Of a stretch of 64,000 nt of DNA, positions 1 to 6,623 are shown piece after piece (positions within the stretch are counted from its first letter, which is position 1; each line of letters opens with the position of its first letter). The notes under the pieces were generated by a model. It did not search any database. It saw nothing but the letters and a program-made list of their open reading frames with translations, and was not told the DNA's origin. This stretch comes from Candidatus Epulonipiscium sp. GTDB taxonomy: Bacteria; Bacillota; Clostridia; Lachnospirales; Cellulosilyticaceae. The stretch lies in NCBI GenBank assembly GCA_012518255.1, contig JAAYSX010000093.1:1-64000 (forward strand), read 5' to 3'. The position numbers were made by a program, and so were the translations under genes.

Positions 1-27
1 AGCCAGGATCAAACTCTCATTTTAAAA
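1..27 (-). rRNA. rrs: 16S ribosomal RNA, 5' end only (partial)
   Basis: The first bases are the reverse complement of the universal 16S 5' motif AGAGTTTGATCCTGGCT. The gene reads leftwards out of the window, so only about 27 nt are present. The exact mature 5' end is estimated from other Firmicutes. The upstream leader contains two promoters. Confidence 0.93.
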
Positions 28-174
28 GTTTGTATAGCTCTTTTTATCACTGACGTGATTCTCATATAAAGAATTGATTTCATGTGTTATTAATCTTGCT
101 ATTTTGTTTTCAAAGTTCAAATAAGATTTAATTTCTTTTGCTGTTAGTTTTAATTTGGTCTGACAGCATTTACT

Positions 175-203
175 AGGTTACTACATTACAAACTAAATGT
201 CAA
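175..203 (-). promoter_or_regulatory. rrn promoter P2 (proximal)
   Basis: On the minus strand TTGACA (198-203) is followed after 17 nt by TAACCT (175-180). It lies about 150 nt upstream of the 16S 5' end and is the nearer of two tandem promoters. The rest of the 28-374 gap holds AT-rich leader and the hairpin-rich processing region, with no reading frame I believe in. Confidence 0.65.
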
Positions 204-263
204 CACCTTTTTTTATTTTATTTCAAGTTGTTTTTTTAGCTGTGTTTTGCGGCAACGAAATTA

Positions 264-292
264 ATAGTATCACGTTCAATCATTCTTGTCAA
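264..292 (-). promoter_or_regulatory. rrn promoter P1 (distal)
   Basis: TTGACA at 287-292 and TACTAT at 264-269 on the minus strand are separated by exactly 17 nt. It is placed about 90 nt upstream of P2, the usual tandem arrangement for rRNA operons. Confidence 0.65.
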
Positions 293-374
293 CATAAATC
301 GACAATAAAATTAATTTAATTTTTTTATTGTATAGTATATGTACCCATGTAATTAAAAGCTTACATTATATAAC

Positions 375-869
375 CTAGTTATTGTTATGGTTATTATCAT
401 GAAATACCTGATCGATAACTATACACATGGCTAATAGAAGACTTTCATCTTCCCCTTCTACAATATCAACTGTATAGGTATCCTTCATTGCAAAAAACTT
501 TTTGCCTACTGTAGTAACTATCCTGCCATCCTTACTGATTTTAAAATTATAATTGAAGAAATCTCCTGAAACCTTATAGTAACCTGAAGGTGAGTCTATA
601 CTGAACTTTGGCTTGAAGAATGTAAAGTCCTTTCTTATAACTGCCAGATTAACCCCATTCCTATATAAATGATATTCTGGCAAAAGTTTAAATATCTTTT
701 GCTTAATATAAATTTCATCACCATTCCCCATACTGTGAATGGTTAATTTGTTTCCTAACGTGAATAACTGTCCATACACCTTATATGCTGGACGTTTATT
801 TTGATCATAAATAATAAAATCATCTGAAAAGGTTAATATCTTCTGCTTCACTACAAATCTCAATTTCAT
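375..869 (-). CDS. LURP-one-related (YxjI-like) family protein
   Basis: This is a protein of about 164 residues that looks like the YxjI/LURP-one family, a tubby-like beta-barrel fold. It opens with MKLRFVVKQKILTFSDDFII and alternates short beta-strand segments (for example YHLYRNG, FKPKFSI, YYKVSGD) typical of that fold. No catalytic residues are known for the family and no function is assigned. The reading frame can also begin at a GTG one codon upstream (872); the GGGGTG just before it makes the ATG at 869 a slightly better choice. It stands alone, downstream of nothing obvious and upstream of the rrn promoters. The C-terminus is an Asn/His-rich tail. Confidence 0.7.
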   Translation of the reverse strand: MKLRFVVKQKILTFSDDFIIYDQNKRPAYKVYGQLFTLGNKLTIHSMGNGDEIYIKQKIFKLLPEYHLYRNGVNLAVIRKDFTFFKPKFSIDSPSGYYKVSGDFFNYNFKISKDGRIVTTVGKKFFAMKDTYTVDIVEGEDESLLLAMCIVIDQVFHDNNHNNN

Positions 870-1035
870 CACCCCATAAATCTTTTATACTCATATTATG
901 ATGATTGCAAACAAAGTATAACACAAATTCCCCATCCTTACATAAATATTTTATAATAATATATATTGTTAATTATATTTGTTGATTTATTATTCCTCAT
1001 TATGATTTATTGTGATTTTATTAAGTTTTCTATGC

Positions 1036-1064
1036 TTGACTTTTTATTTATAGCATATTATCAT
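1036..1064 (+). promoter_or_regulatory. Promoter of the DeoR-family gene
   Basis: TTGACT (1036-1041), 17-nt spacer, TATCAT (1059-1064). Transcription would start near 1071, which leaves the ATG at 1076 with almost no leader and favours a start further downstream. Confidence 0.5.
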
Positions 1065-1075
1065 TGTCAATATAT

Positions 1076-1915
1076 ATGATTAAAACAGCTTACTTTAAAG
1101 CGAAAAGGGGTGAAATTATCTTTGTCTTAGAAAGAGAACAAATAATATTAGATTACTTGGAAGAACATGAAATTGCGACAACATCATTTTTATGTGAATT
1201 AGTGGGTGTTTCAATTTCAACTATACGCAGGGATCTTAACTCAATGAATGAAAGAGGGTTAATTATAAAAACACATGGTGGCGCCAAAAAAATAGCTAAC
1301 AATAAGCCTACTGCCACCCCAAACCTTTCTATGTTCAATACACGGCTAGATAATTTATCAATCAAGGATGATTTATATATAAACGAGAAGAAAGAAATTG
1401 CTAAACTAGCATCATCACTTATACTTCCAGGTGATGTTATTTTTCTAGGTTCTGGTCTTACCTGCGCCTTTTTAGCAAAGGAGATTAAACATCTTAGTAA
1501 CCTAACGGTGGTAACTACAAGCATCGATATTGTAAATGAACTAGCACCTCATATACCACTTATACTTCTTGGTGGTGATATTGTAGTTGGAAAAAACCAC
1601 ATAGAAACACTAGGGGACTATACTATTGAGATATTAAACACCATGTTTTTCGATAAATCCTTCTTTACCGTGGATGGTATAGATTTTGAATTTGGATATT
1701 CTATAAAGAACAGAAAACAAATTCCCTTATATGATTATTTAACCACCCATTGTAAAACTTCTTATTTATTGGCAGACTATAGTAAGTTTAACAAACAAAC
1801 CTTTGCCCACCTTTTTGATTTAAATGGTGTAAATAACATTATCGTAGATGATAAGGCTCCTAAGGAATACCTAAATAAATTTAAAGAAAATAACATAAAC
1901 ACATATATTGCTTAG
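1076..1915 (+). CDS. DeoR-family transcriptional regulator
   Basis: This is a sugar-metabolism-type repressor. An N-terminal DeoR winged helix-turn-helix is visible in LCELVGVSISTIRRDLN and GLIIKTHGGA. A C-terminal effector domain of the phosphosugar-isomerase-like fold follows, with VIFLGSGLTC, LTVVTTS and IPLILLGGDIV. Length is normal for the family (about 250-280). The start is uncertain. The frame is open from a TTG at 1064, and the first ATG is 1076, but neither has a ribosome site. A good one, AAAAGGGGTGA at 1103-1113, lies inside the frame. The codons after it are ATT (1115) and ATC (1118), which would give a typical DeoR N-terminus (FVLEREQIILDYL). The target operon is not evident: the gene is monocistronic and ends in a strong terminator. 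Confidence 0.85.
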   Translation: MIKTAYFKAKRGEIIFVLEREQIILDYLEEHEIATTSFLCELVGVSISTIRRDLNSMNERGLIIKTHGGAKKIANNKPTATPNLSMFNTRLDNLSIKDDLYINEKKEIAKLASSLILPGDVIFLGSGLTCAFLAKEIKHLSNLTVVTTSIDIVNELAPHIPLILLGGDIVVGKNHIETLGDYTIEILNTMFFDKSFFTVDGIDFEFGYSIKNRKQIPLYDYLTTHCKTSYLLADYSKFNKQTFAHLFDLNGVNNIIVDDKAPKEYLNKFKENNINTYIA

Positions 1916-1916
1916 C

Positions 1917-1960
1917 AAAAAGCCAGCCCCAGAACTTGGTAAGTTCTGGGGCTGGCTTTT
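1917..1960. terminator. Bidirectional rho-independent terminator
   Basis: A perfect 17-bp stem (1921-1937 with 1941-1957) and a 3-nt loop are flanked by A4-5 on the left and T4 on the right. It can stop both the DeoR gene (+) and tRNA-Leu (-). Confidence 0.9.
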
Positions 1961-1967
1961 AAGTGTA

Positions 1968-2054
1968 TGCCGGAAACCGGGATCGAACCGGTACGAGAGT
2001 ATAAGTCTCGCAGGATTTTAAGTCCTGTGCGTCTGCCAATTCCGCCACTCCGGC
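1968..2054 (-). tRNA. tRNA-Leu (anticodon UAA)
   Basis: This 87-nt class II tRNA reads leftwards. The acceptor stem GCCGGAG pairs with TTCCGGC with discriminator A. The anticodon stem CAGGA/TCCTG encloses the loop CTTAAAA, giving anticodon TAA. It has the long variable arm expected for leucine and a T-arm CCGGTTCGATCCCGG. CCA is not encoded. It has its own promoter and shares the terminator on its 3' side. Confidence 0.96.
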
Positions 2055-2083
2055 AACTTATTATTAACTTCACAACTCTTATA

Positions 2084-2111
2084 ATTATACTTGATTCTAC
2101 ATATAAGTCAA
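2084..2111 (-). promoter_or_regulatory. tRNA-Leu promoter
   Basis: On the minus strand TTGACT (2106-2111), 16-nt spacer, TATAAT (2084-2089), ending about 30 nt before the tRNA 5' end. Confidence 0.7.
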
Positions 2112-2120
2112 CTCTTTTTT

Positions 2121-2158
2121 CAAAATAGGTCCTATATTGCAATTGCAATATAGGACCT
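2121..2158 (-). terminator. Terminator behind the DUF1540 gene
   Basis: A 32-bp perfect palindrome (2127-2158) is followed on the minus strand by ATTTTG. It begins 13 nt after the stop codon of the small DUF1540 gene. The U-tract is short, so strength is uncertain. Confidence 0.6.
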
Positions 2159-2171
2159 CCCTGACATTTAC

Positions 2172-2330
2172 TTACTTTACCTCAAAACTACCACAATCAG
2201 TAGACTCTATTGTAGTTGCTTCCATTTCATTCTTCTCTACTTTAATCTTATCTAGCGTGCAGTGATCCGTAGCCTCACTATGAAACTTACACTCATCAAC
2301 TTCACATTCTATACTAGAGTTAATTTCCAT
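2172..2330 (-). CDS. DUF1540 domain-containing small protein
   Basis: This is a 52-residue reading frame starting MEINSSIECEVDECKFH. It carries the spaced cysteine pattern of DUF1540: C-x4-C early, HC in the middle (TDHCTLDKIKV) and a final ESTDCGSF. Four cysteines plus His suggest metal binding, but the function of the family is not established. AAAGGTGGTG lies six bases before the ATG, a clear ribosome site. A palindromic terminator follows. It lies upstream of tRNA-Leu in the same direction and downstream of mntP, and is short enough to be missed by length cut-offs. Confidence 0.85.
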   Translation of the reverse strand: MEINSSIECEVDECKFHSEATDHCTLDKIKVEKNEMEATTIESTDCGSFEVK

Positions 2331-2406
2331 ACATAACACCACCTTTAATCTTAAAAATATGCTACGTACTTAGTATTACCTAGATTTGAATTGCTATACT
2401 AGATTT

Positions 2407-2985
2407 TTATATTAACACTGTACTTTCTAATAAAATTTTTGCTCCGATAAACACTAATATTAATCCACCAGTAATATCTATTCTAGCCTTAAATTTAGGA
2501 TTGCACCCTATCTTAGCTCCTACATATGTACCTCCAAAACAAAAAGCAAAAGTTACACTTGCCACTATCAAAGCTGTTATAGTGATATCAATAAAAGATA
2601 TATTAATAACAGAATAACTAACTCCCACGGCTAGGGCATCTATACTTGTAGCAATTGATAATACCATAAGTGTTACAAGACTATCAAATGATATACTGCA
2701 CCCTTCTTCACTCCTAGAGTCGTATATCATTTTACCTCCTATTAGCGCAAGTAAAATAAAGGCTATCCAGTGTGCATAAGATGATATAAGATCCTTAAAG
2801 GATAGACCAAAAGCCCAACCTAAGAAAATCATCATTCCTTGAAAAATTCCAAATGACAATGCTAGCTTCATAGCCACTGACAATGTCTTGGACTTTTTAC
2901 CCTGTGCCAATCCGCAAGAAATTGAAACAGCAAATGCATCCATTGCCAAACTAATTCCTGTCAATATCATTACTACTATTCCCAT
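2407..2985 (-). CDS. mntP: Putative manganese efflux pump MntP
   Basis: This is a 192-residue integral membrane protein with about six hydrophobic helices in two repeated halves. Each half opens with the family signature: SLAMDAFAVSISCG near residues 12-25 and ATSIDALAVGVSYS near 112-125. The conserved aspartates sit inside the membrane segments, as in the MntP (DUF204) family that exports Mn(II). Length matches the family. GGGGGG seven bases before the ATG is the ribosome site. The leader (2986-3080) contains a short hairpin, TTAGGG/CCCTTAA, but I could not recognise the yybP-ykoY manganese riboswitch in it. Confidence 0.92.
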   Translation of the reverse strand: MGIVVMILTGISLAMDAFAVSISCGLAQGKKSKTLSVAMKLALSFGIFQGMMIFLGWAFGLSFKDLISSYAHWIAFILLALIGGKMIYDSRSEEGCSISFDSLVTLMVLSIATSIDALAVGVSYSVINISFIDITITALIVASVTFAFCFGGTYVGAKIGCNPKFKARIDITGGLILVFIGAKILLESTVLI

Positions 2986-3086
2986 TTACTAACCCCCCGT
3001 TAATCTTTAGTATTTAATGCTTAAGGGCGTCTAACTTACCCTAACATATCATACAACATATACCTAATTGTATCAAGGCATGATAG

Positions 3087-3115
3087 TTGACAATAAGTAG
3101 ATAATTTATTATAGT
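3087..3115 (+). promoter_or_regulatory. bioY promoter
   Basis: TTGACA (3087-3092), 17-nt spacer, TATAGT (3110-3115); bioY starts 50 nt downstream. No BirA-type operator palindrome is obvious around it. Confidence 0.7.
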
Positions 3116-3164
3116 TATTTGAGATAGAATTATCAAGAAATATATCTTATATGGAGGAATTTAT

Positions 3165-3728
3165 ATGAAAATCAAAGATTTAATACTTGCTTCTATATTC
3201 TCATCCCTAATGTGTATATTTACACTTGTTCACCTCCCACTACCTACGCCAGTACCCTTTACACTGCAATTTTTTGGTGTAGCTATAACAGGTGGATTGT
3301 TAGGTGGAACTTTAGGTGCAATATCTATGATTATCTACATAATGCTAGGTGTAATTGGTTTACCAGTATTCTCTGGCATGAAAGGCGGTATCCAGGTACT
3401 TGTTGGCCCAACAGGCGGCTATATCATTGGATTTATAATGTCAACTTTTATTACAGGATACCTTCTACACAATTTTGTCTATAAAATATCTAATAACAAA
3501 CTTAAATTTATTTCTACCTTTTTAGTTATAACACTAGGACTTACAGTCTCTTATTTAATAGGAACCATTCAACTAAAGTTCGTTATGCAGCTTACTTATT
3601 TACAGGCTATCTCAGCCGGGGTGTTACCTTTTATTGCCCTAGATTTATTAAAGGTATTGCTTGCAACTATAACTATACATTCTATCTATCCAGTATTGGT
3701 TAAATCTAACCTAATCACACAAAAATAA
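3165..3728 (+). CDS. bioY: Biotin transporter BioY (ECF S-component)
   Basis: This 187-residue membrane protein has five or six hydrophobic segments. It has BioY signatures: PTPVPFTLQFFGVAITGGLLG near residues 28-48, a glycine-rich GLPVFSGMKGGIQVLVGPTGGYIIGF near 65-90, and a C-terminal ALDLLKVLLA. BioY binds biotin in the membrane and either works alone or with a shared energising module, which is not encoded here. GGAGG lies eight bases upstream of the ATG. A long hairpin follows the stop codon. No biotin synthesis genes are nearby, so this is most likely a scavenging gene. Confidence 0.93.
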   Translation: MKIKDLILASIFSSLMCIFTLVHLPLPTPVPFTLQFFGVAITGGLLGGTLGAISMIIYIMLGVIGLPVFSGMKGGIQVLVGPTGGYIIGFIMSTFITGYLLHNFVYKISNNKLKFISTFLVITLGLTVSYLIGTIQLKFVMQLTYLQAISAGVLPFIALDLLKVLLATITIHSIYPVLVKSNLITQK

Positions 3729-3733
3729 GATTT

Positions 3734-3798
3734 CATAAAATCTCCCCTTAGGCATATACTATTATAAAAATAGTTTATATCTAGGGGGAGATTTTATG
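3734..3798 (+). promoter_or_regulatory. Intercistronic hairpin: terminator and/or start-site sequestering element
   Basis: Bases 3734-3751 pair with 3781-3798 over 18 positions with a single wobble, and the loop region folds further (ATACTATT with AATAGTTTAT). The 3' arm contains the Shine-Dalgarno AGGGGGA and the ATG of the next gene. A shortened stem followed by TTTTA also resembles a terminator for bioY. Confidence 0.7.
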
Positions 3799-4029
3799 AA
3801 TACAAAACGAATTTCTTTCATTACCTTACTTTCCTTTATAATTTTCTGCATCTATATCTTTATTAACATCCTATTCCCCTATGCAAATATTATCTCAACA
3901 TCCTTCTTAGCCATAAGCGTAGGTATTTCCCTGTATTGTATATTTGACCAAAACCAAACCCTTCTTACCTTAGCCCTAGTTAGTGTTTTGCTCTCCATAT
4001 TCTCCGCCCTAATTGGTTTTAAGATATAG
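3796..4029 (+). CDS. Small membrane protein, unknown
   Basis: This encodes 77 residues, largely hydrophobic, with two predicted membrane helices (about 8-30 and 35-50) and a third at 55-75. I do not recognise a family. AGGGGGAG is six bases before the ATG, so it is probably translated, but both lie in the 3' arm of a long hairpin. It follows bioY on the same strand, and its end overlaps the convergent DUF3810 gene by 21 nt. There is no evidence for a function. Confidence 0.6.
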   Translation: MNTKRISFITLLSFIIFCIYIFINILFPYANIISTSFLAISVGISLYCIFDQNQTLLTLALVSVLLSIFSALIGFKI

Positions 4030-5118
4030 TGGATAGCCTTGTGTCTTATAGGTAGTTAACAATAGCTCCACAACACCATTATAACTTTCTACACCAGATT
4101 TTTGATTGTTAGCCTTTAGGTAATTATCATTTAAGGTTGTTGCTACCTCTTCAACCTTCCCCTCTTTTTCCTTCCAATATAAATAGTTGTTTTCCATATC
4201 CCTATTTATTTCTTCACTTATCTTTTCTCTAATATCATAATACAAATCTATATCTTGTTTTTTAATATCGCTTAGAAGATATTGTAATGCTAAGTAATGC
4301 CCTGAATATTGAAAGTTTGGATCCTCATGATTAACAGATATTAAATATGAAATAAAGTTAGCCTCTTCTTCCTTAGCAAATCCCCTTTGATGGGCAATTT
4401 CATGACATATGGTAGCAGGTATTGTCACATCTGCTACATCAGTATTTATATTAGCTTCCATTGTATAGGGAAAATAAATCCCAGTGATACCCGTGTAACT
4501 CATCCACTTAGAAATCATCAAAGGTTTAGCCCTGCCATATTTACCATCTAATCCTACATCCCCTATATAAACCCCTGAAAAGCTTTGGTTTGCTGAAAGT
4601 CCAAGGTTTTTAAAATTTTTATCTAGCTTAAATATCCCATTTTCATCTTCATCCAAATCCACCCTTATCCTATTAGCACTTTCAATAGTTTTCAGGGTAA
4701 AATACTCCAAATCTTCAATTGTTGGATCTGCCGAATCTATACCAGCTAGCACCATATAATCCTGTCTGTAATAATTAAAGCCCCATAAAAAATAAAAAAG
4801 TGTATAAGCCAAACATATGGCCCTAATAATAATATGTAATACTTCTTTTATATTTACAATAATTAACCTAGGTTTTACAATAATAGTCAAGATAAAGCCT
4901 AGTACTATTAAGACTACTATATAAATCATAACTTCTCCTAGTGAAAATGGCACAATTCCACTTATTTTACCAACAGTCTTTCCTACATAAGGATAGATAG
5001 TAGATGAATAAATTTTCTCCACTTTACTAGGATTGCCTTTTGCAAATAGGGTCAATATCCAGGTTATAAATGCTATTAATATAATAATATTAGTTACACA
5101 CCACTTTCTCAGTCTCAT
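4009..5118 (-). CDS. DUF3810 family membrane protein with HExxH motif
   Basis: This 369-residue protein has three N-terminal hydrophobic helices (about 10-26, 62-85, 95-115) and a long extracytoplasmic or soluble region. The sequence ATICHEIAHQRGFAKEEEANF near residue 235 carries HEIAH followed by a glutamate, the layout of a gluzincin-like zinc metallopeptidase, matching DUF3810. The YYRQDY region and GDVGLDGKYGRAKPLMIS are other conserved-looking blocks. The physiological substrate is unknown. It sits alone between bioY and the rplT operon, transcribed leftwards. Confidence 0.75.
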   Translation of the reverse strand: MRLRKWCVTNIIILIAFITWILTLFAKGNPSKVEKIYSSTIYPYVGKTVGKISGIVPFSLGEVMIYIVVLIVLGFILTIIVKPRLIIVNIKEVLHIIIRAICLAYTLFYFLWGFNYYRQDYMVLAGIDSADPTIEDLEYFTLKTIESANRIRVDLDEDENGIFKLDKNFKNLGLSANQSFSGVYIGDVGLDGKYGRAKPLMISKWMSYTGITGIYFPYTMEANINTDVADVTIPATICHEIAHQRGFAKEEEANFISYLISVNHEDPNFQYSGHYLALQYLLSDIKKQDIDLYYDIREKISEEINRDMENNYLYWKEKEGKVEEVATTLNDNYLKANNQKSGVESYNGVVELLLTTYKTQGYPLYLKTN

Positions 5119-5204
5119 ACCATCACCCTAACAAATTATATTTATTATACACATTTACTTATTCATAGTCATTGGCTTTTATAGGCAAAAGGAGAATATT
5201 TTAT

Positions 5205-5240
5205 AAAATAAAAAATCCAAGGTAATTGCTTACCTTGGAT
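5205..5240 (-). terminator. Terminator of the infC-rpmI-rplT operon
   Basis: An 11-bp perfect stem (5215-5225 with 5230-5240) and 4-nt loop are followed on the minus strand by a long T-rich run. It starts six bases after the rplT stop. Confidence 0.92.
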
Positions 5241-5245
5241 TTATA

Positions 5246-5599
5246 TTATACATGTGCTTTTGCAGTTTCTACTAATTCTGAAAATGCTTTTGCATCGTTA
5301 ACTGCTAGATCAGCTAACATTTTTCTATTAATATTAATGTTAGCAACCTTTAGACCATTCATAAAACGACTGTATGTCATTCCATTAAGTCTTGCTGCAG
5401 CATTAATACGTGTAATCCATAAACGTCTAAATTCACGTTTTCTTAATTTTCTTCCTACATATGCATAGTCTAAAGATTTCATTACTGCTTGGTTAGCTGT
5501 TTTGTATTGTTTAGACTTAGCTCCTCTATATCCTTTTGATAATTTTAAAACTCTGTTATGTCTTTTCTTACTGTTTGTTCCGCCTTTAACTCTGGCCAT
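5246..5599 (-). CDS. rplT: 50S ribosomal protein L20
   Basis: This is a 117-residue basic protein with the typical start [19 protein letters not shown] and the conserved [20 protein letters not shown] and RDFR-like block ([16 protein letters not shown]). L20 binds 23S rRNA early in large-subunit assembly. In Firmicutes it also represses its own operon by binding the infC leader. It is the last gene of infC-rpmI-rplT, 19 nt after rpmI, followed by a strong terminator. AGGAGG lies upstream of the ATG. Confidence 0.98.
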   Translation of the reverse strand: MARVKGGTNSKKRHNRVLKLSKGYRGAKSKQYKTANQAVMKSLDYAYVGRKLRKREFRRLWITRINAAARLNGMTYSRFMNGLKVANININRKMLADLAVNDAKAFSELVETAKAHV

Positions 5600-5618
5600 T
5601 GTAACTTCCTCCTAATCC

Positions 5619-5816
5619 TTATATATACGGTAATAAACGCTTCATTTGTTTTTCATCAGATTTAGCCACAATTGCAGACTTACGTAAGTTACGTTTTCTT
5701 TTTTGGGACTTTTTACCTAGAATATGAGCCATACCTGCTTGGTTTCTTTTTAATTTTCCTGATTTAGTTGCTTTAAAACGCTTTGCAGCGGATCTGTTTG
5801 TTTTCATCTTAGCCAC
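5619..5816 (-). CDS. rpmI: 50S ribosomal protein L35
   Basis: This is a 65-residue highly basic protein ([20 protein letters not shown]) of normal L35 length. The start is a GTG at 5814-5816 giving M-A-K-M. An AGGAGG at 5825-5830 is eight bases upstream, so the longer open frame back to 5843 is not used. It lies between infC and rplT in the conserved translation operon. Confidence 0.97.
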   Translation of the reverse strand: MAKMKTNRSAAKRFKATKSGKLKRNQAGMAHILGKKSQKRKRNLRKSAIVAKSDEKQMKRLLPYI

Positions 5817-5873
5817 TTTATATTCCTCCTTAATTCGTATCAAAATATATATTTAAATATATATTTAAATTAT

Positions 5874-6380
5874 CTATTGCTTAGGTAGCACCATTATAAC
5901 CATGTTTCTACCTTCTAGCCTTGGTTTTCCTTCTACTTCACCATATTCTGCCAACACCTTAGCAGCTTCTTCAAGTAGCGCCTTACCTTGCTCCGTATGC
6001 CTCATTTCTCGACCTCTAAACATTACAGAAACTTTAACCTTATCTCCTGCCTTAAGAAATCTTTGTGCATGACGCAATTTAGTATCAAAGTCATGTTGCT
6101 CAATACCTGCGGAAAACCTAACTTCCTTAACATTAATAGTTTTTTGCTTTCTGCGAGCTTCTTTTTCCCTTTTTGCAACTTCAAACTTATGTTTCCCAAA
6201 GTCCATTGTTTTACAAACTGGTGGGTTTGCCTTAGGGGATATCATTACTAGATCTACACCCTTTTCTGCTGCAATCCTATTAGCTTCAGCTATGGATACA
6301 ACTCCTATTTGCTCTCCCTCTTCACCAATTAACCTAACTTCCTTTGCACGAATTTGCTCATTTACCAATACGCCTTTAAT
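5874..6380 (-). CDS. infC: Translation initiation factor IF-3 (AUU start)
   Basis: IF-3 binds the 30S subunit and checks the start codon and initiator tRNA. Both domains are visible: N-terminal VNEQIRAKEVRLIGEEGEQIG and C-terminal VKEVRFSAGIEQHDFDTKL with the GKPRLEGRNMVIMVL end. The start is ATT at 6378-6380, eight bases after AGGAGG (6389-6394). A GTG at 6389 overlaps that ribosome site and cannot be the start. An AUU start is the hallmark of infC and allows IF-3 to repress its own synthesis. It is the first gene of infC-rpmI-rplT, preceded by an attenuator leader. Confidence 0.96.
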   Translation of the reverse strand: MKGVLVNEQIRAKEVRLIGEEGEQIGVVSIAEANRIAAEKGVDLVMISPKANPPVCKTMDFGKHKFEVAKREKEARRKQKTINVKEVRFSAGIEQHDFDTKLRHAQRFLKAGDKVKVSVMFRGREMRHTEQGKALLEEAAKVLAEYGEVEGKPRLEGRNMVIMVLPKQ

Positions 6381-6399
6381 AACGGGCACCTCCTATTAT

Positions 6400-6594
6400 T
6401 TGCTTGCCACTTAATTATGTTAATATAAAAAAGTGGATAGAGTTATCTATCCACCTTGTAAACATCGTCATATATATGTATGCACGGCACACATATAGAA
6501 TCAATATTATAAATAACCATACGAACCTAATTGTTGTAAGGTGAGAAGTGGATACTCCTACTTGAAAATTTAATTATATCTTTTAACCTATGCT
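6400..6594 (-). promoter_or_regulatory. infC operon leader (L20-leader-like attenuator)
   Basis: The roughly 190-nt untranslated leader of the infC operon contains a terminator hairpin (6433-6441 with 6446-6454, T6 at 6427-6432). Its 5' arm, GGTGGATAG, can instead pair with an upstream AGTATCCACTTCTCACC segment near 6541-6557. That is the terminator/antiterminator arrangement of the Firmicutes L20 leader. Assignment rests on position and these pairings, not on a covariance search. Confidence 0.65.
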
Positions 6595-6623
6595 ATCTTA
6601 CCATTATAAGATTTATTTGTCAA
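6595..6623 (-). promoter_or_regulatory. Probable infC operon promoter
   Basis: On the minus strand TTGACA (6618-6623), 17-nt spacer, TAAGAT (6595-6600). It overlaps the last codons of thrS and would initiate just before the attenuator leader. Confidence 0.45.

Noticed and set aside
1912..2148. 78-residue open frame on the minus strand
   Set aside because: It runs through the tRNA-Leu gene and its terminator; the frame is a by-product of the tRNA sequence.
2986..3080. Possible yybP-ykoY (manganese) riboswitch ahead of mntP
   Set aside because: Only a short hairpin is present and the conserved core motifs of that riboswitch are not seen.
3050..3164. BirA operator ahead of bioY
   Set aside because: No paired TTGTTAACC/GGTTAACAA-like halves with the right spacing were found.
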